From Oceanobacillus kimchii X50 (GTDB lineage: Bacteria > Bacillota > Bacilli > Bacillales > Amphibacillaceae): 64,000 nucleotides of DNA. Location: the NCBI RefSeq assembly GCF_000340475.1, contig NZ_CM001792.1, positions 1,820,659 through 1,884,658 on the forward strand. The letters run 5' to 3'. The translations under genes were made by a program, and so were the position numbers. Shown piece after piece: positions 1 through 8,562 of this stretch (positions are counted from its first letter, which is position 1; each line of letters begins with the position of its first letter). A model generated the notes under the pieces. It worked only from the letters and a program-made list of their open reading frames with translations, ran no database searches and was not told where the DNA came from.

Positions 1-517
1 CTTCACCATATACTGCATTTGCCATTAGTTGAATATCATTTTGAGAATAACCCTGCGGAACATTTACAGCGGTAGTTCCACCATTGCCTTCGCTTGTATT
101 TCCACCACCAGGATTACTTTGATCATCTGTGTTCCTATCTCCTCCACCATAGTGTGTAAACTGATTTCCTTTGTTTATTTGCTCATTTACATATTCTTTA
201 TCATAATTACTTGCTTGCACCAATTTATCCTTCGTTGTTTGCCCTGCCATACCATCTATTTCCATTCCAAATTCATATTGGAAATTTCGTAAGGCCCAAT
301 ACGTACCCCAACCAAAGACACCATCAATATTACCGTTATAAAAACCTAAATACTGTAGTCTAGCTTGTAGCTCAATAACATCTTCACCAACCGCACCTTG
401 TTGGATTACTTGATTACTAAATGCATATGTTTTTGTATTGTCTGTCTGCACAAAATACAAAGTGAGACTACTACAAACAACAAGTATTAACATGATCGCC
501 TTATATGTTTGATGCAT
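1..517 (-). CDS. sleB: Spore cortex-lytic enzyme SleB, N-terminal part
   Basis: The gene runs off the left edge of the window, so only about 172 N-terminal residues are visible. A signal peptide (basic start, hydrophobic run to about residue 20, then a polar stretch) is followed by a peptidoglycan-binding repeat at about residues 35-90, recognisable by GEDVIELQARLQYLGFY and DGVFGWGT. A Gly/Asn-rich linker follows, then the start of the hydrolase domain (NVPQGYSQNDIQLMANAVYGE), which is characteristic of SleB. SleB is a lytic transglycosylase deposited in the forespore that degrades spore cortex during germination. The ATG at 517 has GGAGG close upstream. In Bacillus, sleB lies next to prsW and is followed by ypeB, which would be outside this window. 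The family is certain; the catalytic residues are not visible. Confidence 0.93.
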   Translation of the reverse strand, partial: MHQTYKAIMLILVVCSSLTLYFVQTDNTKTYAFSNQVIQQGAVGEDVIELQARLQYLGFYNGNIDGVFGWGTYWALRNFQYEFGMEIDGMAGQTTKDKLVQASNYDKEYVNEQINKGNQFTHYGGGDRNTDDQSNPGGGNTSEGNGGTTAVNVPQGYSQNDIQLMANAVYGE

Positions 518-604
518 TTTTATTTCCTCCGTTCCTTGTTATAGGATGCACCACTATTTTTTGTGTTATTTCCTTTTTTATTCATTCAGAATAGAAATAA
601 TAAA

Positions 605-644
605 AAACTACCTAACAATCAACGAAATGATTGTTAGGTAGTTT
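605..644 (-). terminator. Rho-independent terminator after prsW
   Basis: A 17-bp perfect stem (AAACTACCTAACAATCA and its complement) with a 6-nt loop is followed on the minus strand by a run of six T. It lies just after the prsW stop and separates prsW from sleB. Confidence 0.9.
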
Positions 645-647
645 ATT

Positions 648-1295
648 CTAATTAGTTAATGTATTTTCATTAGCTCGTTTTAACCTGTATAACGCAAATA
701 TCCAACATATAACCATAAAAGGAGTCAAAATTAATATAAAACTACTGAATCCTTTTAAAATAAAATTATATGCTCCATGCAGAAGAAATGGTATTAAAAA
801 TGCGAGAGTGAGATTTCTATTTTTGTTATCTGGATGTGTCTTGGCTTTCCCTAAATAATATCCCATAATAATCCCAAATAACGCATGAGAAGACACTGGG
901 AAAATGGCGCGCATAAATGCATACTCTATTCCATTGGTAATTAAATAAAGAATATTCTCGATAGAAGCAAACCCTAAACTAAGTGAACTGGCATAAACAA
1001 TACCATCATAATGATTATCAAATTCTTCATGTTGATACATTACAAACATAAATACAAACCATTTAAAAAACTCTTCAAGTAAAGCAATTTGAAAAAAAGC
1101 CTCGACAAAAATAGAATTGTAATTAAATTCACTAGATATTGCATATTGGATAAACATAATTGGTAGAACGAGTAAAGCACCTAATATAAACATCCGTATA
1201 ATTAACCGGATGGGTTCAGTTATTTTATCCTTCAAATAAATATACGATAGCAAAGCTATTGCAGGAGCTATACCAACTGATAATATAGACAACAT
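648..1295 (-). CDS. prsW: PrsW family intramembrane glutamic protease
   Basis: The 215-residue polytopic membrane protein has about seven hydrophobic segments. Three PrsW signatures are visible: the EEFFKW motif (residues 74-79, the paired glutamates), FASIEN near residue 110, and SSHALFGIIMGYYLG near residue 137, with a further His in LLHGAYNF near the C-terminus. In B. subtilis PrsW makes the first cut in the anti-sigma factor RsiW and so releases SigW under envelope stress. Neither rsiW nor sigW is in this window. The length matches the family (about 218). It has its own strong terminator and sits beside sleB, as in Bacillus. Confidence 0.9.
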   Translation of the reverse strand: MLSILSVGIAPAIALLSYIYLKDKITEPIRLIIRMFILGALLVLPIMFIQYAISSEFNYNSIFVEAFFQIALLEEFFKWFVFMFVMYQHEEFDNHYDGIVYASSLSLGFASIENILYLITNGIEYAFMRAIFPVSSHALFGIIMGYYLGKAKTHPDNKNRNLTLAFLIPFLLHGAYNFILKGFSSFILILTPFMVICWIFALYRLKRANENTLTN

Positions 1296-1434
1296 AAATA
1301 TACCTCTTCTCTAAACCCAATTCGTTCACCTTAGTATCTAGTAATTATAATTACATGAATGAATTCCATAATTGCATTTTAGACAATGCATTTTTAATAA
1401 TAGTTAGATATTAATGTTTGGAATAGAAGAACAA

Positions 1435-1505
1435 CTTGAATTTGATTGGAATGGAAGACGACGACTCCTGCTCCGTATGGAGCTTGAAGATCCACTTAGA
1501 AATTG
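1435..1505 (+). repeat. Degenerate Bacillaceae intergenic repeat, copy A
   Basis: The segment begins CTTGAATTTGATTGG and continues GGAAGACGACGACTCCTGC, then GGAGCTTGAAGATCCAC. It matches copy B (13630-13773, opposite strand) base for base over most of its first 30 nt and again around GAAGAT-CAC. This resembles the GC-richer intergenic repeat common in Bacillus and Oceanobacillus genomes. The exact right end is unclear. The rest of the gap 1296-1580 is AT-rich and shows no gene. Confidence 0.65.
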
Positions 1506-1580
1506 TGGGCTTATTTTTCAAGTTAGCTTAATCAGGTGCATTCTAAAAGCAATCGTCTGCTATGGAGATTAAACACTTAC

Positions 1581-2552
1581 TTAAAATGGATGAAAAAGTG
1601 TATGTAAGGGTACTTCACTAGCAAGTCCTACCATGAGCTTGATTCGCGCTTTTTTACTATCATAATCTTTTCCTAAAATAACACCATTCTGTAATAAATC
1701 ATACGTACTTCCTGGATAGTCGTAAGTTGGATAAACTTCTCCCTCTACTGCTGTTGTTGTGATAACCACTGCAATACCTTCTTCAATACATTGTCTAATT
1801 TCCTGCATCATCGTTGGGGATACTTGTCCTCTTCCAACGCCTTCAATTACAATTCCATCAACTTGATTTTCTCTAGCTGCTTTAATATATTTACCATCAG
1901 CATTCATATACACTTTGATAATATCTACTTCAGGTAAGTCCTTTCGTAGTTGATAATTATCTTTGAAAGTAGGCTTTTGAAATACGCGTACTTGATTATT
2001 ATCAATAATTCCTAAATAGCCATATCCAAATGCATTAAATCCCTGAATATTTGAAGCGTGTTCCTTACGAACATAACGTGAATGAAAAATACGCTCATTA
2101 AATACTACTGTGACCCCAACTTCATTTAATTCTTCACTACAAGCAGTTAGAACTGCATTTTTTATATTAATATAAGAATCTGTACCTATTTCTAACGGAG
2201 AGCGCTGTGAACCTGTAAAAACAATTGGAATATGATAATCTGTGATTAGATTCATAAAGTAAGAAGATTCTTCTAATGTGTCAGTTCCTTGTGTAATGAC
2301 TATTCCATCAAAGCTATTGTTTAATAAAAGTTCATCCATTTTTGATTTTAATACAAGTAAATCTTGAAATGTTAAGTGTATGCTTGCTTTTTGAAATATA
2401 GAATGGACGACTACCTCGATTCCATTAGGAATATCGCATTTCTCTAGTAATTCTTCCCCGGTTAGTACTCCTGATTCTAATTTATCACTGTTTGGTTTTT
2501 TTTCGCTTGCTATGGTACCACCAGTAGCTAATAGTAAGATTTTTTTAGTCAT
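1581..2552 (-). CDS. ansA: Type I L-asparaginase
   Basis: The 323-residue protein hydrolyses L-asparagine to aspartate and ammonia. The two family signatures are clear: the nucleophile motif LLATGGTIAS (Thr13 in TGGTIA) and the second motif TQGTDTLEES at residues 87-95 (Thr90, Asp91). There is no signal peptide, so it is probably the cytosolic type I enzyme. The C-terminal half carries the usual GVGRGQ and TTTAVEGEV motifs. It is next to ypdA and gudB, so this stretch groups enzymes of aspartate and glutamate nitrogen metabolism. A short AT-rich gap separates it from ypdA, so it may be transcribed separately. Confidence 0.93.
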   Translation of the reverse strand: MTKKILLLATGGTIASEKKPNSDKLESGVLTGEELLEKCDIPNGIEVVVHSIFQKASIHLTFQDLLVLKSKMDELLLNNSFDGIVITQGTDTLEESSYFMNLITDYHIPIVFTGSQRSPLEIGTDSYINIKNAVLTACSEELNEVGVTVVFNERIFHSRYVRKEHASNIQGFNAFGYGYLGIIDNNQVRVFQKPTFKDNYQLRKDLPEVDIIKVYMNADGKYIKAARENQVDGIVIEGVGRGQVSPTMMQEIRQCIEEGIAVVITTTAVEGEVYPTYDYPGSTYDLLQNGVILGKDYDSKKARIKLMVGLASEVPLHTLFHPF

Positions 2553-2732
2553 TGCTAACCCTTCTTTTTATGTAATTATTTCTTACTATATTATCCTTTG
2601 CCAAAGAAAATCTTTCAAGTATATTTTATCTTATAAGTATAAATGCTGAATAGAATCATTTTTTTAATATAAGTTATATAGAAAGCTAACTGTAAAAAAT
2701 CCACAAAGTAAAGAGTCTTCGTGGATTTGTTT

Positions 2733-3725
2733 TCATATATTCTTTTTTTTATATAAAATTGATTTTGTTATTGGAATTCCATGAAAGCGACCATTTTCAA
2801 TAAAGACCTTATTATTGTCATATCCTGCAGCAATTACTCCAGCAATATACAAATTTTCCATATTTGTTTCCAAGGTATTTTCATCAAATTGAGGCTTCCC
2901 TGTTTCCTTGTTTATTTCCACTCCCGCTTGTCTTAATAAGGAATAGTTTGGTTGATATCCCGTCATAGCAAATACAAAATCATTATCAATTGTATATGTA
3001 TTCCCATGGACTTCGTACGTTAATGTATGGTCACTAATTTTTGTCACCGTAGCTTCAAATATCATATCTACTTTACCATTACGAACTAAAGACTCAAATT
3101 CAGGCAATATCCATGGTTTAATACTTTTAGAGTAATGGTTACCTCGATATAAGACTGTCACATGAGCGCCAGCTTTATGTAACTCAATTGTGGCATCTAC
3201 GGAGGAATTTTTACCTCCAATAACAACTACGTTTTGATCAAAGTAAGGATGCGCTTCTTTAAAATAATGCGTAACTTTTGGCTTGGATTCTCCAGGAACC
3301 TCTAAAAAATTTGGTTGATCATAATAACCCGTTGCTAATATGACATAGGATGCGTAATATACGTTTAGTTCTTCGTGTATATTTGATGTTGTAATAGTAT
3401 AACCTGTGCCATTTTTATCTTTAAGCAGTTCTATTACTTTCTCATATGGTCGTATACGTAGATTTTTTCTTTGTGCAACTTCTCTATAATATACCATTGC
3501 TTGATTTCTTACTGGTTTTTTATTTTCTGTAATAAAAGGAACATCACCAATCTCAAGTCTGTCGCTTGAACTAAAAAAAGTCTGATGTGTAGGATAATTA
3601 CTTATGGTTTGGACAACATTTCCTTTTTCTAATAGTAATGGTTCTATTCCTTCTTTTTGTAATTCTAGAGCAGTAGCCATACCACATGGACCTGCACCAA
3701 TTATAATTACTTCCTCCTGTTGCAT
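2733..3725 (-). CDS. ypdA: Bacilliredoxin reductase YpdA (Bdr)
   Basis: This FAD- and NAD(P)H-binding oxidoreductase reduces bacilliredoxins that have removed bacillithiol from proteins. Two Rossmann motifs are visible: IIIGAGPCGMA at residues 7-17, whose Cys is conserved in YpdA, and VVVIGGKNSSVD near residue 170. The FAD-binding ATG motif AMTGYQPN lies near residue 255. A longer reading frame opens at 3770, but the ATG at 3725 has AAGGG seven bases upstream and gives 330 residues, matching the family. The partner bacilliredoxin BrxB is also in this window (50024-50455). It lies downstream of gudB, as in B. subtilis, separated by about 250 bp without a recognisable gene. Confidence 0.92.
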   Translation of the reverse strand: MQQEEVIIIGAGPCGMATALELQKEGIEPLLLEKGNVVQTISNYPTHQTFFSSSDRLEIGDVPFITENKKPVRNQAMVYYREVAQRKNLRIRPYEKVIELLKDKNGTGYTITTSNIHEELNVYYASYVILATGYYDQPNFLEVPGESKPKVTHYFKEAHPYFDQNVVVIGGKNSSVDATIELHKAGAHVTVLYRGNHYSKSIKPWILPEFESLVRNGKVDMIFEATVTKISDHTLTYEVHGNTYTIDNDFVFAMTGYQPNYSLLRQAGVEINKETGKPQFDENTLETNMENLYIAGVIAAGYDNNKVFIENGRFHGIPITKSILYKKKNI

Positions 3726-3974
3726 GAATTGCCCTTCTTTCCCTGCCAGATTTAAAATGACGCCTGACATAAAAGAAATTATTCAAAGAAAACAACTGGA
3801 TGGATGAAATTCCCTCGTGCAATTGTTTGAGTCAACCTCTCGATCTGCTTTCTTCTGCAGACACTATATATGGTTTCAAAGTTTTACGTGCTCTGAATTG
3901 TTCAGTATTTGAATTTTTTCTATTTATTATGTCTAGCGTCATTCATACTTACTTATTTATTATAAACAATACAT

Positions 3975-5255
3975 TTACACCCAACCACGGAAACGAGATG
4001 CTTCTGCCATCTTTCTTACACCAACCATATAAGCAGCTAACCTCATATCAATTCTTCGTGTTCTAGACATGTTATAAATGTTGTTAAATGATTTTATCAT
4101 TATTTCGTGTAATTTGTTATCGATTTCTTCTTCTGACCAATAGAATCCTTGGTTATTTTGTACCCATTCAAAGTAGGATACAGTAACTCCACCTGCAGAA
4201 GCTAAAACATCCGGTACAATCAATATATCACGTTCAGTTAGGATTTTAGTTGCTTCCATTGTTGTAGGTCCATTAGCTGCTTCAACTACTATCGAAGCTT
4301 TAATATTATGTGCATTTTCACGGGTAATCTGATTCTCAACAGCAGCCGGAACAATAATATCACAGTCTAATTCAAATAATGCATCATTGGAAATAGTATT
4401 ATTAAATAATTTCGTAACAGTACCAAAACTGTCTCTACGATCTAATAAATAATCGATATCTAATCCTTCTGGATCGTACAAGGCCCCATAAGCATCAGAA
4501 ATTGCGACAACTTTCGCACCTGCATCGTGTAAAAACTTTGCTAAGAAGCTTCCAGCATTTCCAAAACCTTGGATAACAACACGGGCTCCTTTAATATCTA
4601 TCCCTTTCTTTTTAGCTGCTTCATTTAATACAATCGTTACACCTTTTGCTGTAGCAGATTCTCTTCCATGTGATCCACCAAGAACAATTGGTTTACCAGT
4701 AATAAACCCTGGATTGTTAAATTCATCAATTTTACTATACTCATCCATCATCCACGCCATAATTTGTGAGTTAGTAAACACATCAGGTGCTGGAATATCT
4801 TTTGTCGGTCCTACAATTTGACTAACCGCACGCACATAACCACGGCTCAATGCTTCTAATTCACGGAAAGACATTTCACGAGGATCGCAAATAATTCCAC
4901 CTTTAGCTCCACCATAAGGAAGATCAACAATCCCCGATTTTAAACTCATCCAAATAGAAAGCGCCTTTACTTCTGTCTCTGTAACATCAGGATGAAAACG
5001 TATACCACCTTTGGTAGGGCCAACTGCATCATTATGTTGAGCACGATAACCTGTAAATACTTTTACATTTCCGTCATCCATTCTTACTGGAATACGGACT
5101 GTTAGAATCCGCATTGGTTCTTTCAATAGTTCAAATACTTCTTCGGGGTAACCAAGTTTATCCAATGCACTCTTAATAATAGTTTGTGTTGTATTTAAAA
5201 CATCCATATTTTCTTGATTCACATTTGAAGAATCTGCTGCTTTATCGGCTACCAT
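3975..5255 (-). CDS. gudB: NAD-specific glutamate dehydrogenase
   Basis: The 426-residue enzyme oxidatively deaminates glutamate to 2-oxoglutarate. The substrate motif PYGGAKGGI (catalytic Lys118) and the GxGNxG Rossmann motif in QGFGNAGSFLAKFL near residue 230 are intact. TKGGIRFHP near residue 81 is the usual substrate-binding segment. The protein belongs to the catabolic RocG/GudB type; its place beside ypdA and the ypbH homologue fits gudB. B. subtilis laboratory strains carry a short in-frame duplication that inactivates GudB; I see no comparable duplication here, so it should be active. AGGAGG precedes the ATG at 5255. Confidence 0.94.
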   Translation of the reverse strand: MVADKAADSSNVNQENMDVLNTTQTIIKSALDKLGYPEEVFELLKEPMRILTVRIPVRMDDGNVKVFTGYRAQHNDAVGPTKGGIRFHPDVTETEVKALSIWMSLKSGIVDLPYGGAKGGIICDPREMSFRELEALSRGYVRAVSQIVGPTKDIPAPDVFTNSQIMAWMMDEYSKIDEFNNPGFITGKPIVLGGSHGRESATAKGVTIVLNEAAKKKGIDIKGARVVIQGFGNAGSFLAKFLHDAGAKVVAISDAYGALYDPEGLDIDYLLDRRDSFGTVTKLFNNTISNDALFELDCDIIVPAAVENQITRENAHNIKASIVVEAANGPTTMEATKILTERDILIVPDVLASAGGVTVSYFEWVQNNQGFYWSEEEIDNKLHEIMIKSFNNIYNMSRTRRIDMRLAAYMVGVRKMAEASRFRGWV

Positions 5256-5303
5256 GAATTAACCTCCTACAATATATATCCTTGTTTTGCCCACTCAAAA
5301 ATT

Positions 5304-5331
5304 AGTATACACTTTCAAACAGAATATGCAA
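5304..5331 (-). promoter_or_regulatory. Possible SigA promoter of gudB
   Basis: On the minus strand TTGCAT and TATACT are 16 bp apart, about 50 bp before the gudB start. The match is moderate. No sigma-54 GG-N10-GC element was seen here, unlike rocG of B. subtilis. Confidence 0.4.
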
Positions 5332-5432
5332 TAACATAAATCAAATCTGACCCCTATTATCAGATGTTCTTATAATGGAATTATTCTAAATAATCTCGCT
5401 TATTTATAATCAATTCTATTCGAATCGTATTA

Positions 5433-6011
5433 TTAGTAAAAGAAACGCTTAATTTGTTGAACAGTATTCTCTTTCATAATTAGTTTCCCATATTCCTCGA
5501 TTCGGTGAGATGTGACTATACTAGGGTTAGCGTATTCAGACATGACTCCAATTATATCTTCTTTATCGACAAGTGATAATTCAATGTGATCTAAAATCAT
5601 ATAATATCTATCATCCATATGATAAAGTCTTATGTTTTCCAATCCCATAGGATCTAGATAAGATATAACAGAAATTATATCTTCAAAGTCAATAAAGGAG
5701 AAAATTAACTCTTTACTCTCATCCAATGTAACCTTCATTTCAATATAATCCTCATCTTCATTATTATCTTCATATTGTTGAGTTACAAATATATGCATTC
5801 CTTGAGCTTGCATTAAATGAACTTGAACTAATAGCATTCCCTCTAATTCAATACCAAGTTCACTACTTGCTTCATACATCATATCACTGAATAAGCTTCG
5901 AACATTTGATGCATCATGCCATAAATCTTCTCTTGTAAAACCACGTTCAATGAGATCATCGAACGTTAAAAAAATCTTAAATTGATCTGTAGAAACTCGT
6001 TCTATTCGCAT
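5433..6011 (-). CDS. mecB: MecA-family adaptor protein (YpbH/MecB)
   Basis: The 192-residue acidic protein starts MRIERVSTDQFKIFLTFDDL and continues RGFTREDLW, the N-terminal substrate-binding signature of MecA proteins. A short acidic linker (EDNNEDED, near residue 85) leads to a C-terminal domain of the ClpC-binding type. MecA and YpbH deliver substrates such as ComK to ClpCP for degradation. Its place between gudB and the ypbE-ypbB group matches B. subtilis ypbH (mecB) rather than mecA, so I assign it to that paralogue. Confidence 0.85.
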   Translation of the reverse strand: MRIERVSTDQFKIFLTFDDLIERGFTREDLWHDASNVRSLFSDMMYEASSELGIELEGMLLVQVHLMQAQGMHIFVTQQYEDNNEDEDYIEMKVTLDESKELIFSFIDFEDIISVISYLDPMGLENIRLYHMDDRYYMILDHIELSLVDKEDIIGVMSEYANPSIVTSHRIEEYGKLIMKENTVQQIKRFFY

Positions 6012-6139
6012 CCTGCATCCTCCCCCTTATCGAAGTGCTCATTCTACATTACACTGCACAGAATATAGTGGATGTTTAGAAGCACTTTATATACTATATG
6101 CATTTTATCCTAGTGATGAACAGTTCAAACTTGTTTCAT

Positions 6140-6445
6140 TTATTCAATCAAAAAAATATTAAAATCAACTATCCATAAGATACCTGAAACCAGCACGGAT
6201 AATATGATAATTACCATTATAAGACGAAATAAAGAAAAATTTAATTTCAATCGCATGCGCTTAGAATTATAATGAACATCTTTTCTTGGTGGTAAGTTTA
6301 ATATATCCATTTCCAACTCTTTATGCTTGGATATTTGTATTGAGTCACTGTTAAATTCTTGATTAGAACTATCATTTAGTTCTTCTACCGCTTTTCTTAA
6401 GTCATCAGCTTGATCTTTCTTTACCTCTTCAGTAATATTCGACAT
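6140..6445 (-). CDS. YpbE-like membrane protein lacking LysM
   Basis: The small protein (101 residues) has an acidic Ser/Asp-rich N-terminus, a conserved-looking MDILNLPPRKDVH segment near residue 50, a basic stretch, and one C-terminal membrane segment (LIMVIIILSVLVSGILW). Its position in the recQ-ypbD cluster and the NLPPRKDVH segment suggest YpbE, which in B. subtilis continues outside the membrane into a LysM domain. Here the reading frame stops just after the membrane segment. An upstream GTG at 6454 overlaps the ribosome-binding site GAGGTG, so the ATG at 6445 is the likely start. The family assignment rests partly on synteny. Confidence 0.6.
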   Translation of the reverse strand: MSNITEEVKKDQADDLRKAVEELNDSSNQEFNSDSIQISKHKELEMDILNLPPRKDVHYNSKRMRLKLNFSLFRLIMVIIILSVLVSGILWIVDFNIFLIE

Positions 6446-6455
6446 GCTAAGCACC

Positions 6456-7022
6456 TCATTTCTTGAAACGGATAATTAAACCTAATACTAAATCAATGAT
6501 AAAATGAGCGGTAATTGTAATAAGTAAATTTTCTGTACGTTCAAATATCCAACCAATAAAAAAGCTTACTAAAACTATTGATAAAAATAATACCGTTTTT
6601 TTTAAATATCGGATATGTACCAAAGCAAATAAAAGACTTGCAAATACATAACCAAAAGTAGTTTGAATTGTTCCTCGGAATAATAATTCTTCACAAATTG
6701 CAACTAACAATGTAAATCCAATAATGAACAAGATAGGTTGCTTTTTAAAAATTCGTTTATTAATTCCACCATCGTCAAAAGATTCATTTGGAAAAACGCT
6801 CATCAGTATAATATCAAAAACAATCACAATGAATGCCGAACCAAAGCCGATTAATAATATTTCATTCACGTTAGCATCGAAGTAATCCAACCATACTTTC
6901 CAAGAAGGAAATAAAATAAGACTTAACACAATACTTATAACTAAAAATAAAATTTGTGAAAAAACTAATTGATATCGTAATTCTTTATCCGATAATTGCT
7001 TAATAATCTCATCTTGTTTCAT
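6456..7022 (-). CDS. ypbD: CPBP family intramembrane metalloprotease (YpbD)
   Basis: The 188-residue membrane protein has about six hydrophobic segments. The CAAX/bacteriocin-processing signature is present: EELLFRG near residue 111, an ALVHIRY motif near residue 134, and HFIIDLVLG near the C-terminus, giving the Glu-Glu, His and His/Asp residues of the active site. Its start overlaps the end of recQ by 14 bp and its stop is followed closely by the YpbE-like gene, so the three are probably one operon. The natural substrate is unknown. Confidence 0.85.
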   Translation of the reverse strand: MKQDEIIKQLSDKELRYQLVFSQILFLVISIVLSLILFPSWKVWLDYFDANVNEILLIGFGSAFIVIVFDIILMSVFPNESFDDGGINKRIFKKQPILFIIGFTLLVAICEELLFRGTIQTTFGYVFASLLFALVHIRYLKKTVLFLSIVLVSFFIGWIFERTENLLITITAHFIIDLVLGLIIRFKK

Positions 7023-8562
7023 GTTCTACCTCGGTAATATGAAAAATAGATTGTAATTTACTTTCCCAAGATAAAAACTCAGTAGTTCTATTCTCGGTTG
7101 TTTCCGGTAGCCACTCACTCCACTGAAAATAACAATTACTACAACATTGTCCTACACTGGGGCGATAGCTGTCTTGAAAAGGCATGTACAGTTTTTGACG
7201 ATAGCATTGATCACTATTTACCCAGTTGATCATCTCCGCCAATTTCTTCTCTTTATAGGTTACTCGTTCTTCTATATAATTACTTATCTCTTTTTTTATC
7301 ATTTCTATATTAACATCTTCTGTAATCAATTGATTTTCCACTATCATATCATGTTTTTCTATCTGTGACCGTATGAACCTCCATTGAACTTCACTAATCT
7401 GAAGATGGGAAATTACTTCTTCATCAATAATGGTATGATGACCTTGATTTGATAAGCCCTGTAGCCAATCAACAATTCGGTATACATCTTCTTTTGTTGG
7501 CAGTTCTTGTTGAATAATTTGTCTAGGTAATGCCCAGTCACCACTAGCATATAAGATCACTGCCACACTCTCTTTTCCATCTCTCCCTGCTCTTCCAACT
7601 TCTTGGATATAAGACTCTATTTGTGAAGGTAAATGATAATGAATAACAAGTCTTATATCAGGTTTATTGATACCCATACCAAAAGCACTTGTACAACAAA
7701 TCACATCTAGCTGGTTATTCATAAATTGTTGTTGAATATGTATTCGATCGGTCGCTTCCATTCCACCATGATAATACGCAATATTTCTATTTTGTATGGT
7801 GGATGATAACCATCTAGAGGTTTCCTCAGCTAAATAACGACTTGTGAAATAAATCAAAGTCGGTACATGGTATTGTTGAATTATTTCCTGAATTCGATCT
7901 TTCTTTTCGTTCATACTTTCAATCTTTTCTATACAAAAAGCGATATTATCTCTATCCATTGGAAAGATATGCTTCGTTATACGGGTTCTATTTAAACTAT
8001 TAATGATATCGTCTTGTACATCTGGCGTAGCGGTCGCACTTAATGCCAAGATAGTAGGATTTTCCAGCTTAGCAATGATGTCATGAAGTTTTAAGTAGTC
8101 TGGGCGAAACTCATGTCCCCATTGTGATATACAGTGAGCCTCATCAATTACGAATAATGTGACATTAATTTGCTGCAGTTTATCAATAAAAATAGAATTC
8201 TGAGCCCATTCGGGAGAGAGATAAATTAGACGATAATTTCCTAAATTATTTAGAACATTATGCCTTTCCTCTCTAGAGAGAAAACTGTTTAATGCAATAG
8301 CGTCCTTAATTCCCTTTGCTTTTAATTCCTTTACCTGGTCTATCATTAAAGATATTAACGGCGATACAACGATTATCACTCCATTTTGTAAAATTGCTGG
8401 AAGCTGGTAGCAGATTGACTTGCCAGAACCTGTTGGTAGTACACCGAGCACATCATTACCATTCATTACATCTGTAATAATCTCTTCCTGCCCTTGGCGA
8501 AAACTATCATATTGGAAATAATATTTTAGAGCTTCCTGCAAGTTAAATTTGGACTCTATCAT
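7009..8562 (-). CDS. recQ: RecQ family ATP-dependent DNA helicase (RecS type)
   Basis: The 517-residue 3'-5' superfamily 2 helicase has Walker A LPTGSGKS (residues 42-49), the DEAH box VIDEAHCISQWGHEFR (from residue 138), and motif VI QEVGRAGRDGK near residue 325. The RecQ zinc-binding segment follows near residue 450 (CYRQ, then QCCSNC). No HRDC domain is present, which with the short length fits B. subtilis RecS (YpbC) rather than the longer RecQ. It overlaps ypbB upstream by 20 bp, indicating translational coupling. Confidence 0.92.
   Translation of the reverse strand: MIESKFNLQEALKYYFQYDSFRQGQEEIITDVMNGNDVLGVLPTGSGKSICYQLPAILQNGVIIVVSPLISLMIDQVKELKAKGIKDAIALNSFLSREERHNVLNNLGNYRLIYLSPEWAQNSIFIDKLQQINVTLFVIDEAHCISQWGHEFRPDYLKLHDIIAKLENPTILALSATATPDVQDDIINSLNRTRITKHIFPMDRDNIAFCIEKIESMNEKKDRIQEIIQQYHVPTLIYFTSRYLAEETSRWLSSTIQNRNIAYYHGGMEATDRIHIQQQFMNNQLDVICCTSAFGMGINKPDIRLVIHYHLPSQIESYIQEVGRAGRDGKESVAVILYASGDWALPRQIIQQELPTKEDVYRIVDWLQGLSNQGHHTIIDEEVISHLQISEVQWRFIRSQIEKHDMIVENQLITEDVNIEMIKKEISNYIEERVTYKEKKLAEMINWVNSDQCYRQKLYMPFQDSYRPSVGQCCSNCYFQWSEWLPETTENRTTEFLSWESKLQSIFHITEVEHETR

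Noticed and set aside
29-292. Plus-strand open frame of 87 codons
   Set aside because: It lies opposite sleB, whose protein is clearly recognisable, and has no ribosome-binding site or family pattern.
3800-4066. Plus-strand frame near the gudB end
   Set aside because: It overlaps the gudB 3' end on the other strand and shows no coding pattern or start signal.
5345-5365. ATCTGA/TCAGAT hairpin as a terminator or operator upstream of gudB
   Set aside because: The stem is only six base pairs and no T run follows in either direction.
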